Origin: Pseudomonas denitrificans (nom. rej.)
Lineage (GTDB): Bacteria > Pseudomonadota > Gammaproteobacteria > Pseudomonadales > Pseudomonadaceae
Direction of reading: 5' to 3'
Assembly (NCBI RefSeq): GCF_008807415.1
Contig: NZ_CP043626.1
Location: 6,734,501 to 6,798,500 of the forward strand
DNA length: 64,000 bases
Position numbers and translations under genes: made by a program. Positions 51,376-60,060 of this stretch are shown in pieces. The notes below the pieces were generated by a model. That model made no database searches. It saw only the letters and a program-made list of their open reading frames with translations, and was not told where the DNA came from. The first letter of the stretch is position 1; every line of letters begins with the position of its first letter.

Positions 51376-51852
51376 GTCACGTCGACGTCGGATCAATCCC
51401 CGCGCCCTGGGATGGACGCGGGAGGTGCTATTTGGGTAGGTGCGCGAGCAGGGGGCGAGGTACTGTTGGACGACCCACCAGCCGCCACCAAGAATTGCTA
51501 CCAGAATGACGACGCCATAGGTGGCGAGTTGTCCTTTCGTCACCATGTTGCGGTCTATGTGGTCGAGCCGAACGTCGGTCTTTGCAATGAATACCTTCGT
51601 GTCGGTGATGTGCCCAGGAACATCACCCCAGCCCTTGACCGTATCTACTGCGCCGGCATGCTTCTTGTCGACGTTCTCGACCTTGCGATTGACTACGCGG
51701 ACAGCCCTGTAGACCTTTTCGAGGTTGGTCTCAACCTTCGTAATGGCATTCAGCACCCAGGCTTGCTCGGCAGAGACAAAGCTCTTGGGCGTGCTCGAAG
51801 GTTGTTTAGGTTGTGCTTGGCGCGGCGGCCCTTGTTCGCTCGGATTGGTCAT
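51229..51852 (-). CDS. Accessory membrane protein with coiled coil; 3' end frameshifted
   Basis: Open frame of 207 residues. About the first 133 look real: a Pro/Gln-rich start, an amphipathic helix (TKVETNLEKVYRAVRVVNRK) and a membrane helix (YGVVILVAILGGGWWVVQQY). After LAPC the frame runs antisense through the gene at 51136. Adding one G to the G5 run at 51451-51455 gives LAPLLAHLPK and a stop at 51428, a natural end. It lies 1 base after the small gene upstream, so they form a pair. Confidence 0.6.
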   Translation of the reverse strand: MTNPSEQGPPRQAQPKQPSSTPKSFVSAEQAWVLNAITKVETNLEKVYRAVRVVNRKVENVDKKHAGAVDTVKGWGDVPGHITDTKVFIAKTDVRLDHIDRNMVTKGQLATYGVVILVAILGGGWWVVQQYLAPCSRTYPNSTSRVHPRARGLIRRRRDLALYLSPNHLLILRRGQRRDLLVRPVLPLRFPAVLLRKDLGGLSLRAV

Positions 51853-51853
51853 C

Positions 51854-52132
51854 TCAGCCTTCCCAGTGAGCTTGAATCCATTCCCAAATGTTGGTGCTTG
51901 CTCGGCCGAAATAAGAATTAACCGAAGCTACCACTGCCGACCCGTTGTTTCCTTCGGAGATCAGCAATAGGTCACTGAGTTCTTGGCTAGTCCCTCTGTA
52001 AGAAACCAAGAATTCCCCTCGTGGCAGCTCGAGATACTTGATCAGTCCCCCTTCCTGGTGAGCATTGAGGGTCGTTTTAAGACCTGTGTATGCGTCGCCG
52101 GGCAAGGTGGGAACAACAAGAAAAATAGCCAT
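51854..52132 (-). CDS. Small SinR/Cas2-like protein, first gene of the right-end pair
   Basis: 92 residues. The start MAIFLVVPTLPG, middle YLELPRGEFLVSYRGTSQEL and end SAVVASVNSYFGRAS-x-x-IWEWI suggest a compact ferredoxin-like fold as in SinR/Cas2-like proteins. This is a shape judgement, not a firm match. It lies next to attR, a common place for phage accessory or defence genes, and directly upstream of the membrane protein gene. Confidence 0.6.
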   Translation of the reverse strand: MAIFLVVPTLPGDAYTGLKTTLNAHQEGGLIKYLELPRGEFLVSYRGTSQELSDLLLISEGNNGSAVVASVNSYFGRASTNIWEWIQAHWEG

Positions 52133-52289
52133 AGGGTCTCTATCCATAGGTGTACCCCAAATATGGGGTCGCATTGTGTATCAGTCAAACGACTGGGGTC
52201 CAGTGTGTGACGGAGCAGTCGCCTGGAAGTGCCATGAATCCCCTCAATGGAGAGGATAGATAGCAAAAACCGATGATAGTTTTAGCCAG

Positions 52290-52314
52290 ATACTGTCGCC
52301 AAAACTGTCACCGG
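52290..52314. promoter_or_regulatory. Putative right arm-type integrase sites
   Basis: ATACTGTCGCC at 52290 and AACTGTCACCGG at 52303. The same words occur in reverse order at 12957-12979 beside attL. Confidence 0.5.
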
Positions 52315-52343
52315 CTTTCGTGGCCATTCGAGGGATGGCCTAT

Positions 52344-52393
52344 GGATTCTGGAGCGGGCGAAGGGAATCGAACCCTCGTCATGAGCTTGGGAA
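52344..52393. repeat. Right attachment site
   Basis: Perfect copy of 12778-12827. It runs from the anticodon loop of tRNA-Gly through the 3' end and 6 bases beyond, so integration rebuilt an intact tRNA on this side. Confidence 0.92.
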
Positions 52394-52423
52394 GCTCAGG
52401 TAATGCCATTATACGACGCCCGC
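52350..52423 (-). tRNA. tRNA-Gly(CCC)
   Basis: 74 bases with acceptor GCGGGCG / CGCCCGC, T-loop GGTTCGATTCC, anticodon stem TGAGC / GCTCA and anticodon loop TTCCCAA (anticodon CCC, plus-strand 52389-52391). The CCA end is encoded. It is the integration target of the prophage. Confidence 0.95.
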
Positions 52424-52576
52424 TTGGGGGTGCCTTTTTACCAGAAGGGCGGGGCTTAGTGAAGCCTCGGACGTTCAGGTGTTACGAGCGGGCTGCAGCT
52501 GTGAACAACGTGGCGCAATTAAAAACCGGGGGGCGGAAGGTCTGGGGCCGGCCCCCGGCTGTGTGCGCTGGCTGCA

Positions 52577-53470
52577 TCAGCCCACCATGGCGGCGATGGG
52601 CACGCCCTGGCTGCTGGGCAGGTAGGGGTTGGCCAGGACCGGGTGGCGCTGGGGCTGGAGGAAGGTCAGGAGGGCGTCCTGGGTTTCCTGCCAGGCTTTC
52701 TTGTGCTCCACGTCGATGAAGTGGCCGGCGTTGCGGATGGTGCGGAATTCGCAGTCACGGATCAGTTGCTGGAACAGCTTGGCTTCGGCCGGGGTGGTGT
52801 AGATGTCCAGCTCGCCGTTCATGAACAGCAGCGGGATGTCGATGGCCGCGAACTTCTCCATGTAGCTTTCCGCGCTGAGCTTGAGCACCTGGCAGATGTG
52901 GAAGTGCATCTGCTGGTATTCGTGCTCGTCGAGGCCGCTGACGTGGCGGAAGTTGTAGCGCTTGAACAGTTGCGGCAGGTACTGCCCGATGGTGTCGTTC
53001 ACCAGGTTGCCGACGTTGGTGCGGTCGCAGGCGGACAGGTAGTCCAGGCCGCGGTGCAGGTAGTCGAGCATCGAGGCGTTGAGCAGCGGCGAGAAGGAGT
53101 TGATCACGGCCTTCTGAATCCGCGCCGGGCGTTCGGCCAGGGCCAGCAGGGTAGCGACGCCGCCCCAGGAGAAGGACATCACCACATCGGCGCGGTAATG
53201 CTCGATCAGGCCGAGCAACAGCTGCGCCTCGTACTCCTTGGTGATGAACTCGCGGCAGTCGTTGTGGGCCTTGGACCGGCCGGCGTACGGCTGGTCGTAG
53301 CACACCACGTTGAAGTGCGGTTGCAGGTATTTCACCGTTTGCGCGAAGGAGGCGGTGGTTGCCAGCGAGCCGTTGACCAGGATGATGGTCTGGCGCGCTT
53401 CCCTGTTGGCGTGAAACTCCGTGTGTACCCGGTGTTGCTGAATCTCGACGACGGCGGTTTCCGGCCTCAT
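52577..53470 (-). CDS. phaG: PhaG: (R)-3-hydroxyacyl-ACP thioesterase / transacylase
   Basis: 297 residues, alpha/beta hydrolase fold close to P. putida PhaG from the first residue (MRPETAVVEIQ; NGSLATTASFAQTV; Ser nucleophile in SFSWGGVATLL; Asp in NGELDIYTT; His in NAGHFIDVE). It links fatty-acid synthesis to medium-chain polyhydroxyalkanoate. RhlA (rhamnolipid) is a close relative, but the sequence reads as PhaG. The start 53470 matches the family; the upstream frame does not. It stands alone, beside tRNA-Gly. Confidence 0.9.
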   Translation of the reverse strand: MRPETAVVEIQQHRVHTEFHANREARQTIILVNGSLATTASFAQTVKYLQPHFNVVCYDQPYAGRSKAHNDCREFITKEYEAQLLLGLIEHYRADVVMSFSWGGVATLLALAERPARIQKAVINSFSPLLNASMLDYLHRGLDYLSACDRTNVGNLVNDTIGQYLPQLFKRYNFRHVSGLDEHEYQQMHFHICQVLKLSAESYMEKFAAIDIPLLFMNGELDIYTTPAEAKLFQQLIRDCEFRTIRNAGHFIDVEHKKAWQETQDALLTFLQPQRHPVLANPYLPSSQGVPIAAMVG

Positions 53471-53554
53471 GTCGTATTCCTCCAGACGCAGGTCATGGTG
53501 CGCATCCACCATCGGATGCGAAGAAAGTACCCAGGCAGAGGAAAGCGTCTTGAC

Positions 53555-53747
53555 GTGACAGCTTCATGTCACTCGACGAAAGTTAACAATTTCTTGATTT
53601 TCAACTAGTTGGAGCATCAATAGGCACGATTTCCGGCACCGTTGAAGGCGCGGATTCGGGCTATTGATCAGGCAGGGAAGGGGCGGCTTGGGGGAACGGC
53701 GTGCCGCGAAAAGCTCTCTTGGATGCAGCGTGTGACTCATGGGTCAC
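53555..53747. promoter_or_regulatory. Two GTGAC-type palindromes upstream of phaG
   Basis: The 500-base gap between phaG and the solute-binding protein gene holds GTGACA-N6-TGTCAC at 53555-53572 and GTGAC-N6-GTCAC at 53732-53747. They could be operators for phaG or the divergent gene. No factor can be named; arm spacing does not fit the CRP/Vfr consensus. Nothing else is recognisable in the gap. Confidence 0.4.
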
Positions 53748-53972
53748 GCTTGGGCCTGAGTTAAGCAGCCCCGTTCAGGCGGCGCAACCACCGCTGGGCG
53801 CCTGAGTCACATCGGCGATGCGGATTCCGACGAAATGACATTTCTCTGCGCGATTGTCCGGCGCTTTGGTGAAGCCGGATTACACTCTTGTGATAGCTGT
53901 AATGCCCCCTGCCGAAGACGAGCGATCCTGCCGTGCTCCCCCTGAGGCCGATACCGCGTGCGGAGCGGGTCC

Positions 53973-54806
53973 ATGGCACTTCATCGACAGTTCGTTTCTC
54001 TGCTGGTCCTGGCTCCGGCCGCCTGGCCGTGTGCGGAAGCCATGGCCGAGGATCGCTACGGCTGCGAACAGCCGATATCCATCGCCTACACCCGCAATGT
54101 GGTGTTCTTCCATGACGACGTTGGCATCGACCCGGACCTGATCGCCGAGCTGGGCAAGCGCACCGGCTGCCAGTTCGCGACGTCCGTCCGCCCGCGCGAC
54201 GAAATCTGGAGCAAGCTGGAGAGCGGCGAGTTGCAGATGGGCACCAGTGGCGTAGCCACGCCGCAGCGGCGCAGCTACACCTACCTGCTGCCCTATCTGT
54301 ATATGCGCAACAAGCTGATCGTGCGCGACGACCTGGGCGAGATGACCAGCCTGGATGCCTTCCACGACATGCCCGGTGCGCGCCTGGGGGTGATCGCCGG
54401 CTACCGCCATGGTGCCTACATCGACGGCATGTTGCGCATCCTCAGGGCCGAAGGCCGGGTGGTGGAATACAAGGACGACGCGACGCGTTTCAGCGCGTTG
54501 CTCAACGGTGACGTGGAGGGTGTGATCGGCCACGAGATGAATCTCGAGGGCGCGGTGAGCGATCGTCGTCAACGGGAACGCTTTCATGTGATAGATGTGA
54601 TGCCGGGACCGGCGACACCCCACAACCTGATGCTCTCGCGCAAGCGCTTCACCCCGGCGCAAAGCGCCGAATGGATGCGCCTGATGGAGACATTGTGGCT
54701 GGATGGCACCCTGGCCCGGATCATGCGTAAGAATGCGCCGCCGCAACAGGCGGAAGGACTGCTCGACAGCGGCTATCGCTACAGCTCCACGGACAGAGGC
54801 TGGTAA
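53973..54806 (+). CDS. Periplasmic solute-binding protein (SBP family 3-like)
   Basis: 277 residues. Signal peptide with weak hydrophobic core (RQFVSLLVLAPAAWP) and cleavage near AEAMAED. The mature part follows the amino-acid-binding type 3 fold: IAYTRNVVFFHDDVGIDPDL, MGTSGVATPQRRSYTYLLPY, then RLGVIAGYRHGAYIDGML. No transporter genes are near. It ends 3 bases before the HD-GYP gene, so it more likely feeds a signal to that protein than a transporter. Confidence 0.82.
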   Translation: MALHRQFVSLLVLAPAAWPCAEAMAEDRYGCEQPISIAYTRNVVFFHDDVGIDPDLIAELGKRTGCQFATSVRPRDEIWSKLESGELQMGTSGVATPQRRSYTYLLPYLYMRNKLIVRDDLGEMTSLDAFHDMPGARLGVIAGYRHGAYIDGMLRILRAEGRVVEYKDDATRFSALLNGDVEGVIGHEMNLEGAVSDRRQRERFHVIDVMPGPATPHNLMLSRKRFTPAQSAEWMRLMETLWLDGTLARIMRKNAPPQQAEGLLDSGYRYSSTDRGW

Positions 54807-54809
54807 AGG

Positions 54810-57683
54810 ATGAAGGCATTCGAACGGGGTATTCCGCTGCAACTGCTGGTGGCCGGAGCCATCATCGCCAGCATGCTGGTGCTGGCGGGGGCGTTGCTGA
54901 TCCAGGGATATCGCGGTGTGGAAGGGGCGCTGGTGACGGCGGCCGGGGAGTCGGCCAGCCAACTGGGCGCGACCATCAACGAGCGAATCCGCCGCCTGAT
55001 CGACCCGGCGGAAAGCGCGTTGCGCCTGCTGACCCACGACCCCATCTCGCAGACCGACAACCTGCCGGCGCGCCTCGACCGCCTGCCGATGCTGGTGGAG
55101 AACCTGCGCGCCAACCGCACCCTGAGTGCGGTGTACATCGGCTACCCGAACGGCGAGTTCCTGCTGATCCGCGCACTGCGCGTGCCGGAAGTGCGCCGCG
55201 CGTTGCAGGCGCCGGATGCGGCCAAGTACCTGGTGCAGAGCCAGACGCTCAACGGCCAGGGCGGGCTGCTCGGTGAGTGGCGTTTCTATGACAGCGAGCT
55301 GCGCCTGCTGCGCGTGCAGGAGCGCCCCGACTATACCTACGACCCCCGTCAGCGGCCCTGGTACAACGAAGCGCGCCTCACCAGCAAGACGGTGCTGACC
55401 CAGCCCTACGTGTTCTTCACCACCCGCGAGATCGGCCTGACCCTGGCGCACCGCAGCGTCGATGGCGCCGCGGTGATCGGCATGGATGCCTCGGTCAACG
55501 ATCTGGGTGGCGAGATGGGCGACCTGCGCCAGACCGCCAATACGGAGCTGGCGGTGGTCGACGGCAAGGGGACGGTGATCGCCTACCCGGACCTGTCCCG
55601 GCTGATGATCCACGAGGGCAAGGAGTTGCGCCTGGCCTCGCTGGCCGAGTTGAAGGTGCCGGCACTGAGTGAACTCAATGCCGAGAAGGTGCCCTCCGGT
55701 ACGCCGCAGGCTTACCGGGTCAATGGCGAGGACTGGTACGGCATCTGGGTGCCGCTGTCGAACTTCACCAGCAACGAGGTGAAGGTGCTGATCGCCATTC
55801 CCGCCGTGGAGCTGCTGGCCGGCGCGCGGCAACTGCTGTTCAACCAGGCTTTGTGGAGCGGCACCCTGTTGCTGGTCCTGCTGCTGATCGGCTGGTACAT
55901 CGGCCGGCGCATCGCCCGTCCGCTGACCGCGCTGGCCGACCAGGTCGGCGCGCTGGCGGCCTTCGATTTCGCCCGGCCGGTGGGCGTGGAATCGAAGATC
56001 GCCGAGGTTCGTGACCTGAGCAGCGTGATGGGCAGCATGTCGCGCACCATCCACAACTTCCAGGCGATCACCCTGACCCTGAGCCGCGAGACGCGGCTGG
56101 AAAGCATGCTCGAAGGCGTGCTCTCGCGCCTGGTGGAAGCTACCGGCGTCATGGGCGGTGCGGTCTACCTGCTGGACGACGAGGAGTGCCGCCTGCGCCT
56201 GGCCTGCTCGGTGAACGGGGAACAGTACCCGCAATCGATGCTGATCGAAGGCTTCACCGAGGCGGAGCTGGCCGAGCGGGTGGACCTGGCGCTGGCCAAT
56301 CGCGGGCAGTACCTGGAGGTTTCCCTGCGCAACCGCTCGGATGAGTTGCTGGGCATCCTGGTCCTGCAATTGGCCCAGGAAGGCGTACACAGCCGCCAGC
56401 CGCGCAAGCCGTTCAAGCGCTTCGTCGAGGAACTCTCCGGCGCCGCTGCCGTGGCCATCGAGACCCGCCAGCTGATCGAAGCGCAGCAGCGGTTGCTGGA
56501 CGCGATCATCAAGCTGCTGGCCGACGCCATCGACGCCAAGAGCCCCTACACCGGCGGTCACTGCGAGCGCGTGCCGCAACTGGCCGACCTGCTGCTGCAG
56601 AAGGTCATCGATTCGCACGATGGCGAGTACGCCGGCTTCACCATGAGCGATGCGGAGCGCTACGAGTTCCAGATCGCCGCCTGGCTGCACGACTGCGGCA
56701 AGATCACCAGCCCCGAGTATGTGGTGGACAAGGCGACCAAGCTGGAGACCCTGTACAACCGCCTGCACGAAGTGCGCACGCGCTTCGAGGTGATCTGGCG
56801 CGACATCGAACTGGACTACTGGCGCGGCATCGCCGAGGGCAGCGACATCGGCCTGCTCGCCGCCCGCCGCGACGCGCTGCACGAGTCACTGCGCGATGAC
56901 TATGCCTTCGTCGCCCAGGCCAACGTCGGCGGTGAATTCATGAAGGACGAGGATATCGAGCGCCTTAAGCTGATCGGCGAGCGCCGCTGGTTGCGCTATT
57001 TCGACGATCGCCTGGGCATCTCCCACGACGAGGCCGAGCGCCTGCAGGGGCGGCCGGCGCAGCCGCTGCCGGCGGAGGAGTTCCTCCTTGCCGACAAGGC
57101 CGAGCACCGCGTGATGTGGGGCGAGCGCAAACCACCGGTGACCAAGGACGACCCGCGCAATATCTGGGGCTTCGACATGCGCCTGCCGCCCTACGCCAGC
57201 CACTATGGCGAGCTGTACAACCTGGGCATCCGCCGCGGCACGCTGAACGACGAGGAGCGCTTCAAGATCAACGAGCACATCGTGCAGACGCTGATGATGC
57301 TCACCACCCTGCCGCTGCCGCGCAACCTGCGCCGCGTGCCGACCATCGCGGCCAACCACCACGAGAAGATGGATGGCACCGGCTACCCGCGCAAACTTTC
57401 CCGCGAGCAGATGAGCATCCCCGAGCGGGTGATGGCGATCGCCGATATCTTCGAGGCGCTGACCGCCGCCGACCGCCCCTACAAGGCGCCGAAGACACTC
57501 TCCGAGTCGCTGAAGATCCTCGCCTTCATGGCCCGCGACCAGCACATCGACGCCGACCTGTTCCGCCTGTTCATCAGCCAGGGTGTGTACCGCGAGTACG
57601 GCGAACGCTTCCTCAATCCCGAACAGATGGACGCCGTGGACGTGCGCGCGATCCTGGAAATCCTCGATGGGGTGAAGGCCTAG
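54810..57683 (+). CDS. Cache-HAMP-GAF-like HD-GYP c-di-GMP phosphodiesterase
   Basis: 957 residues. Membrane helix ~11-32, dCache periplasmic domain ~35-335, second helix ~340-362, HAMP, GAF-like domain ~430-560, then HD-GYP. HD is in AAWLHDCGKITSPEY (~625) and the GYP part reads HHEKMDGTGYPRKL (~849). A ~170-residue insertion separates the two halves. HD-GYP enzymes hydrolyse c-di-GMP. Co-transcription with the solute-binding protein suggests ligand control of c-di-GMP turnover. Confidence 0.9.
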   Translation: MKAFERGIPLQLLVAGAIIASMLVLAGALLIQGYRGVEGALVTAAGESASQLGATINERIRRLIDPAESALRLLTHDPISQTDNLPARLDRLPMLVENLRANRTLSAVYIGYPNGEFLLIRALRVPEVRRALQAPDAAKYLVQSQTLNGQGGLLGEWRFYDSELRLLRVQERPDYTYDPRQRPWYNEARLTSKTVLTQPYVFFTTREIGLTLAHRSVDGAAVIGMDASVNDLGGEMGDLRQTANTELAVVDGKGTVIAYPDLSRLMIHEGKELRLASLAELKVPALSELNAEKVPSGTPQAYRVNGEDWYGIWVPLSNFTSNEVKVLIAIPAVELLAGARQLLFNQALWSGTLLLVLLLIGWYIGRRIARPLTALADQVGALAAFDFARPVGVESKIAEVRDLSSVMGSMSRTIHNFQAITLTLSRETRLESMLEGVLSRLVEATGVMGGAVYLLDDEECRLRLACSVNGEQYPQSMLIEGFTEAELAERVDLALANRGQYLEVSLRNRSDELLGILVLQLAQEGVHSRQPRKPFKRFVEELSGAAAVAIETRQLIEAQQRLLDAIIKLLADAIDAKSPYTGGHCERVPQLADLLLQKVIDSHDGEYAGFTMSDAERYEFQIAAWLHDCGKITSPEYVVDKATKLETLYNRLHEVRTRFEVIWRDIELDYWRGIAEGSDIGLLAARRDALHESLRDDYAFVAQANVGGEFMKDEDIERLKLIGERRWLRYFDDRLGISHDEAERLQGRPAQPLPAEEFLLADKAEHRVMWGERKPPVTKDDPRNIWGFDMRLPPYASHYGELYNLGIRRGTLNDEERFKINEHIVQTLMMLTTLPLPRNLRRVPTIAANHHEKMDGTGYPRKLSREQMSIPERVMAIADIFEALTAADRPYKAPKTLSESLKILAFMARDQHIDADLFRLFISQGVYREYGERFLNPEQMDAVDVRAILEILDGVKA

Positions 57684-57707
57684 TCGCACACCGCGGCCCC
57701 CTGAAAC

Positions 57708-57737
57708 GCAAACCGCCGGCATCAGCCGGCGGTTTGC
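57708..57737. terminator. Bidirectional terminator
   Basis: Perfect 13-bp stem (GCAAACCGCCGGC / GCCGGCGGTTTGC) with an ATCA loop between the convergent HD-GYP and transpeptidase genes. Confidence 0.8.
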
Positions 57738-57752
57738 ATTTCAGCGATGAGA

Positions 57753-58499
57753 TCAGCGCTTGGCGAGGTTGGTGGCGTAGCGATTGATCTGCGGGTTCTT
57801 CGCCACGGTGCAGCTTTGCCCGGCGAGGAACTGCGAGGTCTTCAGATACTGCTGCTGCGGGTAGTAGGCGAACACGTAGCTGCCATTCTTCACCGTGTCG
57901 ATCAGCTTCTGCGCCACCTGTGGGCGCACGGCGGGGCAGCCCAGGCTGCGGCCGAGGCGACCGAGACCGGAGACGACCTTGGGATCGGCGTAGGCGGCGG
58001 CATGCATGACGATGGCGCGTTCTTCGCTGTTGTCGTTGAAACCCGGCTCCAGGCCCAGCAGGCGCAGGGAGCGGCCGTGCTTGCCGCTGTAGGTCTGACC
58101 CGTCTGGTAGAGGCCAATGGAGGACTGGTTGCTCTCCGGGCGGTTGGAGAAGGAGGTGGCCATGTCGTCGCCGCTCTTCTTGCCGTGGGCGACCCACTCC
58201 TCGAAGAGGAGTTTGCGCTGCTTCAGGTCGAAGACCCAGAGGCGCTTGTCGCGGGACGGCTTGGAATAGTCGATCACCGTCAGCAGGCGGTTCTGGCCGC
58301 CGAGCTGGGTGCTGGCGCATTGCAGCGCGCTGAGCGCCAGGCGCAGGGTTTCGGTGTTGGTCGCCGGCGCGAGGCGGTGCAGTTCCTCGGCGGTGGGCAG
58401 GGCGGCAGCGGACGCAGTCTGCCAGCTACCGATCGCGAAAAGCGCGGTACTGGCGAGCGAAATCCGGAAGAACCCCCGTAACTTCAAAAAAGTCAGCAT
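57753..58499 (-). CDS. Murein L,D-transpeptidase-like protein (YkuD-type)
   Basis: 248 residues. Signal peptide ending TASAAALP. Catalytic region with IVMHAAAYADP (His) and LGRSLGCPAVRP (Cys in the HxxxxxSxGCxxx context). This is the catalytic-domain subfamily with a short N-terminal module. It should act on peptidoglycan peptides in the periplasm. It converges on the HD-GYP gene at a shared terminator. Confidence 0.85.
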   Translation of the reverse strand: MLTFLKLRGFFRISLASTALFAIGSWQTASAAALPTAEELHRLAPATNTETLRLALSALQCASTQLGGQNRLLTVIDYSKPSRDKRLWVFDLKQRKLLFEEWVAHGKKSGDDMATSFSNRPESNQSSIGLYQTGQTYSGKHGRSLRLLGLEPGFNDNSEERAIVMHAAAYADPKVVSGLGRLGRSLGCPAVRPQVAQKLIDTVKNGSYVFAYYPQQQYLKTSQFLAGQSCTVAKNPQINRYATNLAKR

Positions 58500-58875
58500 G
58501 AATACAACATTCCCGTTGAATCGATATGGTTTTTTCTGGGAAACGCCGCATTGTGCGCGATTTTTGACCAGTGTTGTGGTTGTTTTTTAATCAAGTATGG
58601 TTCCGCCCGTCGGTAATTACGAACTTTCCAGCGCGATAGAGCGCGTGAGACGGCGAGTTTCCTTACGCGAGGAGCAAGGGAGCTCACCCCCGGACAGGCG
58701 CCTTGACTCCTTGTGTTTCGAGTTTCTTCGGCTGCTTGCACGGCTGGCTTGAGGCCGTCTGTCCGTCGGTGAGTGCCGGCAGTTTGCAGGAGGCGGGCGA
58801 GGGGCTATGCAGTGGAATGATGAAGACGCTGTAGGGGAAATCCGGAGCGCGCTGGTGTCGCTCCGGCCCATCGCG
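58500..58875. other. Gene-free gap between two L,D-transpeptidase genes
   Basis: 376 bases. It must contain the promoter of the 58499 gene; the AT-rich part at about 58500-58620 is the likely place. I see no further gene, RNA or repeat that I can support. Confidence 0.5.
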
Positions 58876-59928
58876 TTACTGCACGCTCTGGTTCTTGACC
58901 GGCTTCTGCTCGGCCTTGCGGTCGTTGGTGGTGATGACCGTGAAGTCCGGGTTGCTGCGCATGTCGCGGGTGGACGGCAGGTCGGTGATCACCAGGGTGC
59001 TGCCCACGTCCATGCTGGTCAGCAGGTTGCGCAGGAACTCGCGGTCGAGGCTGAACTTGCCCAGTTGCTCGGCGGGTGAAAGGCCGCGTTGCGGGTCGCT
59101 GACCTGCACGCTGGTCCAGCGCAGGTTCGGGTTTTCGCTGTCGATCTCGGTCTGGGAGGGTTTTTCCATGAGGGAGAAGGCGGCGACGCCGGTCTTTTCC
59201 TCCGGGTGTTCGAAGGCCACCGGCGCGGTGCCGATCTGCAGGCCGCCGCGGTAGACGTAGAGGCGGCGGTCGGCGCGGCTGACCAGCACGGAGACCGGGC
59301 CCTTTTCCGCCCCCGGGTCGCTCCAGAAGGGCACCACCATGCCGCTGTCATCATGCGGGCCGGCGGCGCGGCCATCACTGACGATGGGTGCGAGCAGGCC
59401 GGGGTGGTAGACCTCCACCGGCGAGCTCTTGGCATCGGAGATGATCACGGTGGTGGAGGTGAAGCCGGTGACTTCGTAGAGCTTCTTGGCAAAGGCCATG
59501 GGCAGGCGGATGCAGCCGTGGGAGGCGGGGTAGCCGGGCAGGTTGCCGGCGTGCAGGGCGATGCCGTCCCAGGTCAGGCGCTGCATGTAGGGCATGGGCG
59601 CGCTGTTGTAGAGGTCGGAGTGGTACTCGACCTTCTTCTGCAGGATGGAGAACACGCCGGTGGGGGTTTCCTTGCCTTTCTTGCCGGTGCTCACCGTGGC
59701 CACGCCGATGGCGATGCCGTTGCGGTACACGTAGGCGCGCTGCTCGGTGAGGCTGACCACCAGGGTGACCGGGCCCGCCGGGGAGATTTCCGGGTACCAG
59801 AGGAACTGGCCGGGCTTGAGCGTCTTCAGCGCGGCCTGCAGGTCCGAGAGCGGCGAGGGCTTGCCCGGATTGGCAAAGGCGACGCTGGCGCTCAGGGCGA
59901 TCAGCAGGGCAACCGACAGTTTCTTCAT
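58876..59928 (-). CDS. L,D-transpeptidase with YkuD domain and C-terminal extension
   Basis: 350 residues. Signal peptide MKKLSVALLIALSASVAFA. YkuD catalytic motif HAGNLPGYPASHGCIRLP near 130-150 with His and Cys. The C-terminal half (~200-340) contains a second partial YkuD-like strand set (VSVLVSRADRRLYVYRGGLQ, then IGTAPVAFEHPEEK) without catalytic residues. The start 59928 is chosen for the clean signal peptide. Periplasmic, acting on peptidoglycan or lipoprotein links. Confidence 0.87.
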   Translation of the reverse strand: MKKLSVALLIALSASVAFANPGKPSPLSDLQAALKTLKPGQFLWYPEISPAGPVTLVVSLTEQRAYVYRNGIAIGVATVSTGKKGKETPTGVFSILQKKVEYHSDLYNSAPMPYMQRLTWDGIALHAGNLPGYPASHGCIRLPMAFAKKLYEVTGFTSTTVIISDAKSSPVEVYHPGLLAPIVSDGRAAGPHDDSGMVVPFWSDPGAEKGPVSVLVSRADRRLYVYRGGLQIGTAPVAFEHPEEKTGVAAFSLMEKPSQTEIDSENPNLRWTSVQVSDPQRGLSPAEQLGKFSLDREFLRNLLTSMDVGSTLVITDLPSTRDMRSNPDFTVITTNDRKAEQKPVKNQSVQ

Positions 59929-60060
59929 TACCTTTCCTTGGATCGCGGGCATGGCTGGGAGATTAGCCAAGCGGCGAGGCGGGCTGCAAACCGCTGGGCC
60001 GAACGGTCTGCGCAGGGTGTTTCAGGACGTGACCTGGATCGCGAAGCCCGGAGGAACGGC

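Larger units (their letters stand above)
12778..52393. mobile_element. Prophage, lambda/HK97-type siphovirus, in tRNA-Gly(CCC)
   Basis: The boundaries are the two perfect 50-bp att copies, giving an excised genome of 39,566 bp. It has integrase, early leftward operon, CI/Cro switch, replication, lysis, packaging, HK97-type head (portal, S49 protease, capsid) and lambda-like long tail genes (tape measure, M, L, K, I, J). All structural modules look present. The replication gene has a frameshift. Morphology is expected to be a long non-contractile tail. Confidence 0.95.

Noticed and set aside
53732..53747. CRP/Vfr binding site
   Set aside because: TGTGA and TCAC are present but the spacer is 8 instead of 6 bases.
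53880..56882. 1000-residue minus-strand frame
   Set aside because: It is antisense to the solute-binding and HD-GYP genes; composition is rich in Gln/His/Gly/Ala with no domain, typical of a GC-rich shadow.
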